Part shown: one piece after another, positions 57,445 through 64,000 of the stretch | Layout of the letters: the number at the start of each line of letters is the position of its first letter | How positions within the stretch are numbered: the stretch's first letter is position 1 | NCBI RefSeq assembly: GCF_022605725.1 | Contig: NC_065546.1 | Location: forward strand, 28,206,227-28,270,226 | Length of the DNA stretch: 64,000 nt | Origin: Anthonomus grandis grandis | Lineage: Eukaryota; Arthropoda; Insecta; Coleoptera; Curculionidae | Reading direction: 5' to 3' | Translations under genes and position numbers: made by a program | The notes under the pieces: model-generated | The model's database searches: none | Seen by the model: only the letters and a program-made list of their open reading frames with translations | What the model was told of the DNA's origin: nothing

Positions 57445-58255
57445 AAAAAGTGGCTAATTTGGAGTAAAGTTTATTATTTACAGTTGAGTGGATTGCGTTG
57501 ATTTTCTTAGAGTAGGTATTAGGAAACTGGTGAGGTTTTAAAATGAGGTGAATAAAAAACTTAAGTTTTATTTATAGTGTAGAAAATGTGTCACAAAAAT
57601 ATGCCGTTTTGACGAAAAAGTAAAGTAGATGGAACTAAAGTATTCAAAAATGAGCTTCGGTTTTTGGGCAAGATTTTTTTTATAGCAACATGAGAAAGAT
57701 CAACAAGACTTTCGTATCAAAAAAAAATAAATTAAAATATAATTTCTTTTGGCATGGTGAATGGACTTTTAATACACTGTGAGACCAAATTTTTTTATTT
57801 GAACACTTTTTGGCTCTATCCGAGAATTAAAAAAAAATTTTCATGAAATTTCCATTTTTGTTGGACCTTAAATAAGCCCAATTTTCTTAACCATCCTTTT
57901 TATGTTTTTGACCTTTTTCTCGGCTTTGCTATTGGAAATAGCGATTATTAACATAAGATAGTTTTTGTTCACTTTTCAGACTCAATACACCCTTCAAAAA
58001 AAATTGAATTTTTTAAATTTTCTCAGTTATTAACCAAAAATTCCCAATAACCTCCTTGTTAATTCCGGAAAATACTTCTCAATTTATTCTTGAAACGGGC
58101 ATTCATTCTAAAAAATTAATATCCCATACATTTTGAGAAAGTACCCTATTTCTAGTCAGACGTTTTTGCTAATTTCGTCCCACTGTATGGAAAATAAAAT
58201 TCATTTACATTTACTTCGTATAGGTTTCATAAAAAATTTTTTTCTTACAGGACAA
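57445..58255. other. Intergenic, nothing recognised
   Basis: AT-rich sequence with many short T and A runs; no ORF or repeat end recognised. Confidence 0.4.
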
Positions 58256-58321
58256 GATTATAAATAGGGGATGTCTTTATCTCCAAGAAAAATGCATGTA
58301 GGTCACTTAGGTAAATGTATT

Positions 58322-58356
58322 ATGCATTTCGGCTGTGTAAACAGCCATCAGATACT
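58322..58356 (-). ncRNA. Hammerhead-ribozyme-like motif (degenerate)
   Basis: The minus strand reads CTGAT, a GGCTG/CAGCC stem with a 6-nt loop, then GAAA, followed by TGCA that can pair with TGCA about 25 nt further. Penelope elements are known to carry hammerhead motifs in this region. Here the CUGANGA core lacks its usual A after the G and helix I is not evident, so self-cleavage is doubtful. Confidence 0.3.
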
Positions 58357-58708
58357 AAAATAAAATACAGGTAATTCAAGACAATTTTAAAAAGAGCTTA
58401 TTCACTATAACAATATAGATTTAGAACTTACCAGAACATTACAAAAAACATATACGTTCACCAAATAAAACAAAAATTACCCGTTATTGGGAAAAAAACA
58501 ACAATAAATAAAAGAATTAAAATTAAAAACAGTACAATAAGGACATCTACGATTTAAACTATAAAATTTATACTTGGGACGATACAGATTTCTACATATT
58601 AAAAGAAGGAACTATTGTATATTTGCGTTGCGTTAAAGAAAAGATTTTAAATTCTGACTAATACCAATGTTATAAGATGAAAGAGTTAAAGACAATAAAG
58701 GTAAAAGT

Positions 58709-59075
58709 TATTTTCTAGGGCTAATTGAATCAAAAAAGCGTAAACTGTCAAGCTTAGTTTGCTCATTAATGCATGTGCAGTCTGGGGAGTTTATGGCCCT
58801 ATTTATTTCGAATGCTTCCAACAAGTCCAATTTTAACCCTTTCTCACAAACATGCAGAACCTCAGTGTTAGGTCCCGGATCAAAATTATGCCCAGACTCT
58901 AATATGTGGTTTGCAAAAGGAGAATTGGTATTGTTAATAAAAGCATTTTTATTTCGCGTGATAAGTCTTAAATGTTCGTTGACTCTGACTTCAATTTTCC
59001 TTCCGCTTTGGCCGACATAACGGATATCACATAATGGGTGGGAAGTGGGAATAAGCTAACTTGTAAACTCCAGAT
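58709..59075 (-). pseudogene. Penelope GIY-YIG endonuclease domain
   Basis: The nuclease domain of Penelope-like retroelements nicks target DNA for RT priming. Visible on the minus strand: SGVYKLAYSHFPP (the GIY strand, about 59055), a frameshift near 59030, CDIRYVGQSGRKIEVRVNEH (the YIG strand with the catalytic Arg region and Glu/His), then SPFANHILESGHNFD, EVLHVCEKGLKLDLLEAFEI and INEQTKLDSL to a TAA at 58711-58709. Apart from the single frameshift the domain is open from about 59030 to the stop. Confidence 0.82.
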
Positions 59076-59149
59076 CGGTGTGTTATCGGTATTTTATCTT
59101 TAGTGTTTACTAAATTTTTTGCCAAGTTGTTTTTGGTTTTAAAACCAGT

Positions 59150-60100
59150 AACTTAAAACTTAATATTTTTCTATTTTTTTTTTAATTTACAAGCAAAAAC
59201 ATGAAAAACTTGCATTCGACGAACACATGCGAAACTTACATGCAAACTACACAAGAGTTTTTTCCCATTATTTTTTGTTTTTATTTTGATATCATAAGAC
59301 AAAGGCATCATGCGGCTAAACTTCTGTCGATGATAAGAAAGTTTTCCGTAAAAAATAATTTCTGGCCACATTTCATTCAGTCACATATTTAAAACGTTCT
59401 ATCAATGTGCGCATTCGTATGTTAAGAGCAGCTTCATAGAACATAATCCACAACTATGCCAATTTAACCTTAACGAATGAATTTTGATAATTTTGCATAG
59501 AATAAGAAATGTAAAGATGACATCTTGGAAACAAAAAAAAATGTTCACACTAGAAAAAATTATACCCAACACGAGGAAAAAATAAGTCTGTACCAAAACG
59601 GGTCTGCACACATACAAAAAATAGTATAACCACATCCTGTTCCCTCTAGAGCACGCTGTATAACTAATAAGTCAAAAAATTGGAGTTCAATTGTTCTCTA
59701 AATAAATACAACCTAAATTTTGACTTAAACTTGTGTTTATGGCATCATAAGTGAAACACTTTTTGTTTAATTTATTTCTGGTATTTATATTATGGACGTT
59801 CAAATGGGTTTTAAATGTCAGACAGCACCCGTTAAGCCATTGGATAACCAATGGCTGTCCCCTTTTGGATATACTCTCTATCCTATGGACGTCCAAAAAT
59901 GATCCAAATGAGATTCAATGGACATCAATAATTATTTAATAACTACTTAATCAATTTTGACACGTTGCCTTCAATTTTCTCGAAAACCGTCGCTCTGGGG
60001 GATGTGGAACAAAAGTGCCTTTTTTGTAGGAAAAAGTATAGAGTTTTAGAAAGATGAACCGAAATTGCAAAAAAAAGTAACATCAAAAAAACGAGAAGTG
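59150..60100. other. Unassigned AT-rich DNA
   Basis: No convincing coding sequence. A minus-strand stretch at about 59800-59690 (VHNINTRNKLNKKCF) is faintly like a LINE C-terminal tail but too short to call. Confidence 0.35.
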
Positions 60101-60129
60101 AAGCTTATTGCGTTTTAAACCCAACAGTT

Positions 60130-60600
60130 TTTAAGTGACCTAGGAAAGAAGTCGAGGGGTGTTAGATCTGGTTATCTCGCCGGCCATTCGATTGGACCTC
60201 TTTTCCCAATCCACTGATCTGGAAACGGATCATGCAAATATTGCCTCACGGGAAGAACATAGTGAAGTTGCGCTCCATACTGTTAAAAATGTTATAAATC
60301 TCCGTTTAGGTTCATAACTCATGAATATTTAGCTGATTTTCTATTTCTTCAATAATTTAAGGTTGACTAACATTTTCAATCAAGTTTCGCCATTAAGCAG
60401 GTTATCATTAATAAATTTAGGACCGACAATAGTATCAGCCACTATTTCCGCCCACATTGATTTTTTTCTGGATAGGGAGTGTTCTTCCCCGAAAACCTGC
60501 GAATTTTCATCACTCCAGTATCAAAAGTTGTGTTTATTGACACCATTTAAAAACAAAGCGTGCATTAGTCGCTAAAAAAACATTTTTTAGCATTTCAGGA
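60130..60600 (-). pseudogene. DD41D-type mariner transposase fragment
   Basis: Minus strand: a first-Asp region (SDECTLCFKW-like, about 60570), a KKINVWAEI-like segment (about 60460) and, after breaks, LHYVLPVRQYLHDPFPDQW, IGKRGPIEWPAR (about 60260-60180). The third Asp region follows in decayed form. A possible element end (AGGGTGTCAATTTGAAC on the minus strand) lies at about 61215. Inactive. Confidence 0.65.
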
Positions 60601-60619
60601 GTATAATATACGTAATTTT

Positions 60620-61320
60620 TCTGTCATTCCCTCGCAATTTGTATTCTTCGGCCAAATTATTTAAATTCTTTGCATTCTAAACCTTTGTGGGAATTATGTG
60701 GGTGAATCAGTGAAAAGTTACAAAACGATATACAATGTAAAATACTCCTTAATACTTGGTCCAAACAGCTACTTTCTGGTACGACCTAAAACCTGCAACC
60801 CAACATACGGTACGTTTTTATCGGATTATTGTTACTTCTTCGATTGTGACACACTTGACTTACATTTGTTTACCCCAAAATGCACAGCATTAGAAAATAG
60901 CACTTTATGAAACACGAGTTTATTATATTTAACTTATGCCTGTCTTTGACCCTGTAGAAATTGAAAATTTAGGAAAAATTCTTATGCAAGTTACTTATGC
61001 ATATTACTCCAAAAGACCTTTAATTTAAGAAATTACAAAAGGGGTGCTGCCATTTAAAATGTTGGGGTTATGGTGCATCAGGCCTAAGGGGTGACTTACC
61101 TTATAGTTCCTCCTATCAGTATAACATTTGTACCAAATTGCGTTTTTTTAATTTTTCCAATTTCAGAGAAATTTGCATTAAAAGTTTTCAAATATATAGG
61201 GGTTCAAATTGACACCCTATATATATTCTGTCATAAATGAAGCGGTCAATTAATTCTATGAAAAAATCTTGAAAAAACATTAAAATCAGCTCAGCAAAGC
61301 TGCAAGCATCAGCTCAAATT
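60620..61320. other. Probable outer part of mariner remnant, non-coding
   Basis: No protein motif. Contains the possible mariner terminus near 61190-61216. Confidence 0.35.
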
Positions 61321-61329
61321 ATCCGCATA

Positions 61330-61690
61330 AAATTCCTCCAAGTTTTAAAATCCTTTATTTACCAAATGTGCCTTTGCTGTTTTCTTAAATTTTTTTGTGC
61401 ACTTCAGTTGTGTTAAGTCTAAGGATAAACTGTTAAAACATTTTCTACCTTCAAATATAAATGAATTCTTAACAAGCCTAGAGTGCGGAATAGGCAACTT
61501 AAGTAAACAGACTTGACTGGTCGTATGGTGTCGCTCGAGCTGAAGCTCCTCTTTACATTTCCTATAAATAAATGTTACCATTTCCAAAATAAAGACGCAG
61601 CACAAAGGTAAAATTTCACTTTTAACAAATAAAGGACGACACGAGTCACTAGCACACCTTACCCCTTACACAAATAGCGAACTCTTCTGA
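61330..61690 (-). mobile_element. LINE C-terminal fragment
   Basis: Minus strand 61605-61345 (CCVFILEMVTFIYRKCKEEL, LLKLPIPHSRLVKNSFIFEG) is clearly homologous to the C-terminal tail of the LINE at 2886-5404 (CCIFILETVCLVFRK, LLRLPIPHFELVRSS). The preceding ASDSCRPLFV segment is in a shifted frame at 61610-61665. Confidence 0.8.
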
Positions 61691-61694
61691 AAAA

Positions 61695-62355
61695 CAAACA
61701 AGCTATTAAAAAGAGTGAGAACAAGAGTGAAAAAAATTCTTTCATGGCACATAGTTTGGCCTATTAACAAAAATTCGTTTTTGTTTTAATTTTTTTATAA
61801 TCCATAAGAGCTAAAACATTTTCTAATAATTTATATACATATACATTTATATATGTCCAGGGAACGAATACAGGGTGTCCCGAAATTACATCGCAATATT
61901 TTGCCAGCCGCATCTTTGTCTAAAAATAAGACAAAAACTTCATATAAAGGAATCTTGAAAAGTGAATCGTTTTCATGTTACAGGGTGTTTTATAATTCCG
62001 AGTTTTTTGCACATGATAATCCAAGAGCGATACGGCGTACGCGTATTTACATACTATACTACAGCACAGAGCACCATAGAACTCGGCGGCTCTGCACTGC
62101 AGTTTAATATGTAGTTCAGAAATGCGCTTATTTATCACTACATACTATACTACGCTACAGAGCATTAGAAAGAAAAATGTTTTTGTGATTTGTTTGGTGC
62201 TGTAAAATAGGTAGTAACACATTTAATTATTGTGTAATTATTTATGTTGTTATTATTATTCAATTTTGTTTTTTTTGCTGGCGATTTCGATATATAAGAT
62301 AAAGGATGTATAAATATTTAGTGAATATGATGCGACTGGAAAATTTGAAAACAAA
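61695..62355. other. Unassigned; contains isolated mariner-like ends
   Basis: TACAGGGTGTCCCGAAATTA at 61871 and TACAGGGTGTTTTATAATTC at 61980 look like mariner termini in the same orientation, 110 bp apart, with no transposase attached. Confidence 0.4.
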
Positions 62356-62359
62356 TACC

Positions 62360-63890
62360 TAATGTTGTGAAGGTGTGTTGTATTTTAAAAATTTGAATAG
62401 TGGCTTCTCGGCTTTTAAAGGTACGTAAATACAACTTTCAAATACGTACGCGTAAAACGTAATTTCTTTAGTTCATTCCTAAATTTGGTTTAATTTTAAA
62501 ATATAGGTTTTGCTTCAGAATGTACAGATTTATATTTTGTATCATTAATCTGCTTCCGTGGATAATACAAGGGAATACACTTTTCTGAAATAGAGAAAAA
62601 ATGCCTATGGTAAAAATTTTCAACGTAGCCACACGTTGAACCACAAAATAGTAATAGCGCAAAAGAATATCTCAGTCTATCAAACTTTATGTTAATATCT
62701 TAACCTTATTATCTAATTAGTTGTATTAGTATCTAAATAAGTAATTTTATTATACTTAGTTAGCCTAAAACAAACTTTTTAATGAGATTTGGTGTTTTGG
62801 CGATTGCAGTCCACAGCTTGGTTAAGTGACCTTGGAACCTTACGTCTTCGGATGATTTTTTCATTTTTTGCTGGCCTTCCTGCCTGTATTCGATCTACTT
62901 ATGGACGTAGGCTGTACTTTAATTATTTTTCCATGACGAATATTCTTCATTCTACTAAATACATTTAGCAGCTCCGATGAGGTTTTTATTTTTTCTAATG
63001 TTTTGTTCAGTTTCACATATTTGTTGCTTCAGGAATCGAGTCTCTTTTAACCTTTTGTACGAGATTTGAAAAATTTTGACTTAATTGTTCCACCGCAACT
63101 TCTTTTCTCTTAAATAGATCGTCTGGATGTAATCCAGATATGAAGGCAAATTTTGAACCATATCTTGTTGAAAAAAGTGTATCATCTTTTTCTTCACTGT
63201 TATTTTCATTCGTGTGTGATGGATATTTCTAACATCACTTCTATGTTAGAAATATCCATCCGTTAAGGCTCCAAGGTCACTAAATTAACTTCTGCCCTAC
63301 AATCGTCAAAACGCAATATATCACTAAATATTTCATTTTTTTTTAAGATAGGTGCTATTGAATTGAATCTTTTTGTTATGAATACTAGATATCATCTCTT
63401 TAATTTTTTTTATAAAATAGATCTAATAAAATATTAAATGATTTCTTACAGCTTTTTCTTACTGATTAACAGTGGTGTTCGTAACTCGTTAAGTTTAGTA
63501 ATATTGTCTATAGATAGGTAATATGTCCAATCTATGGTAGACAATATTAGGTAGATGAGTAAAACAAAAAGAAAATAAATAATAACCTGTATATTCCTAT
63601 AAATTCTGTCTCATTAACACATAAGAATATGCATCTAATTCTACCATTTCTAATCCGCAAAGTCCTCAGGTTTTGCTTTCATATTTTAAGCAAAAGTAAT
63701 TCCTTTCTTTTTATTCAATAGGCCCTAAATTTCAAATCTAAAATAAATAGGTAGCACCTTATTAAAATCTACCAATTTATATGTACTCATTTAGATACAT
63801 ACTTTGTATTCATATACATAAAAATAAAAAACCTAACTTAGAAATAAAGAAATTCTAAAACCCAAAATACAACACACCTTCACAACATTG
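62360..63890 (-). mobile_element. Possible MULE-derived element with short inverted ends
   Basis: AATGTTGTGAAGGTGTGTTG at about 62360 is exactly mirrored at 63865-63890 (about 25 bp). Between them the minus strand (about 63000-62790) reads SSELLNVFSRMKNIRHGK, then IKVQPTSINRIQAGRPAKNE and a basic tail. This resembles the C-terminus of Mutator-like transposases (xVQPTxIxRR..GRP), but the DDE core is absent. A perfect 18-bp hairpin (63218-63260) lies inside. Confidence 0.45.
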
Positions 63891-64000
63891 TTTTTAAATT
63901 TTAAAGTAGCATTAATCTATTCATTAATTATTTTAACACGGCTCATCTTCTAAATTAAAATCACCAACAAAAATGAAACAAAAACCAATAATAATAACGT

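Larger units (their letters stand above)
58260..59140 (-). mobile_element. Penelope-like element, 3' part
   Basis: Minus strand: the linker NNLAKNLVNTKDKIPITHRS leads into a GIY-YIG endonuclease (59070-58709), then a 3' UTR with a hammerhead-like stem (58352-58325). The RT part is missing, so the copy is 5'-truncated, as is common for this class. The 3' end is placed only approximately. Confidence 0.75.

Noticed and set aside
58769..59020. 83-aa plus-strand frame
   Set aside because: It is antisense to the clear Penelope GIY-YIG domain on the minus strand.
1..64000. tRNA, rRNA, bacterial operon signals, ribosome binding sites, origins
   Set aside because: None seen; the DNA is eukaryotic nuclear sequence with spliced genes.

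Overview
The window is animal nuclear DNA and most likely comes from an insect. It has spliced genes with GT-AG introns, AT-rich intergenic DNA and very dense, decayed transposons. The mix of CR1/Jockey-type LINEs, DD41D mariners, PIF/Harbinger elements, a Penelope element and Ty3/gypsy and Copia remnants fits a beetle or similar insect, but the sequence does not fix the species.

Three host genes can be assembled exon by exon with consistent splice phases. (1) B3GALT6, + strand, 23934-26540, two exons, 366 aa: the galactosyltransferase II of the glycosaminoglycan linker. (2) TMEM198, - strand, 37308-26906, six exons, 355 aa: a multi-pass membrane protein with a 6.9 kb first coding intron full of transposons. 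(3) A HACD1/2-type very-long-chain 3-hydroxyacyl-CoA dehydratase, + strand, 49289-57302, five exons, 243 aa. B3GALT6 and TMEM198 converge, with poly(A) signals about 90 bp apart. The three genes belong to unrelated housekeeping pathways (Golgi proteoglycan synthesis, membrane/Wnt-related, ER fatty-acid elongation) and do not form a unit.

Layout: 0.2-1.15 kb, a GACGTC-rich inverted-repeat element; 2-14.5 kb, a pile of LINE copies on both strands plus one copy of a 0.9 kb repeat family; 14.5-16.4 kb, unassigned; 16.4-19.2 kb, an internally deleted Ty3/gypsy element ending in a perfect 95-bp palindrome; 19.2-23.6 kb, mariner, Harbinger and LINE fragments; 23.9-37.9 kb, B3GALT6 and TMEM198, with Copia, LINE and two nearly full-length long-TIR mariners in TMEM198 introns; 38-44.4 kb, LINE, a MITE, a third mariner and the 0.9 kb repeats; 44.5-48.8 kb, two Harbinger elements; 49.3-57.3 kb, HACD with a large foldback element in intron 3; 57.3-64 kb, Penelope, mariner, LINE and possible MULE remnants.

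The most unusual observation is in the gypsy element. Downstream of the integrase, in the same reading frame, lies a recognisable macro domain of the OARD1/TARG1 (ADP-ribose hydrolase) type. This looks like an LTR-retrotransposon Pol that captured an ADP-ribosylation-reversing domain. Other points of interest are a mariner with apparent DD52D spacing, a foldback element carrying the ends of an unknown Cys-rich protein, a Harbinger element whose two genes are interleaved, and several perfect short hairpins inside decayed elements. All identifications come from reading motifs by eye; no database search was run.
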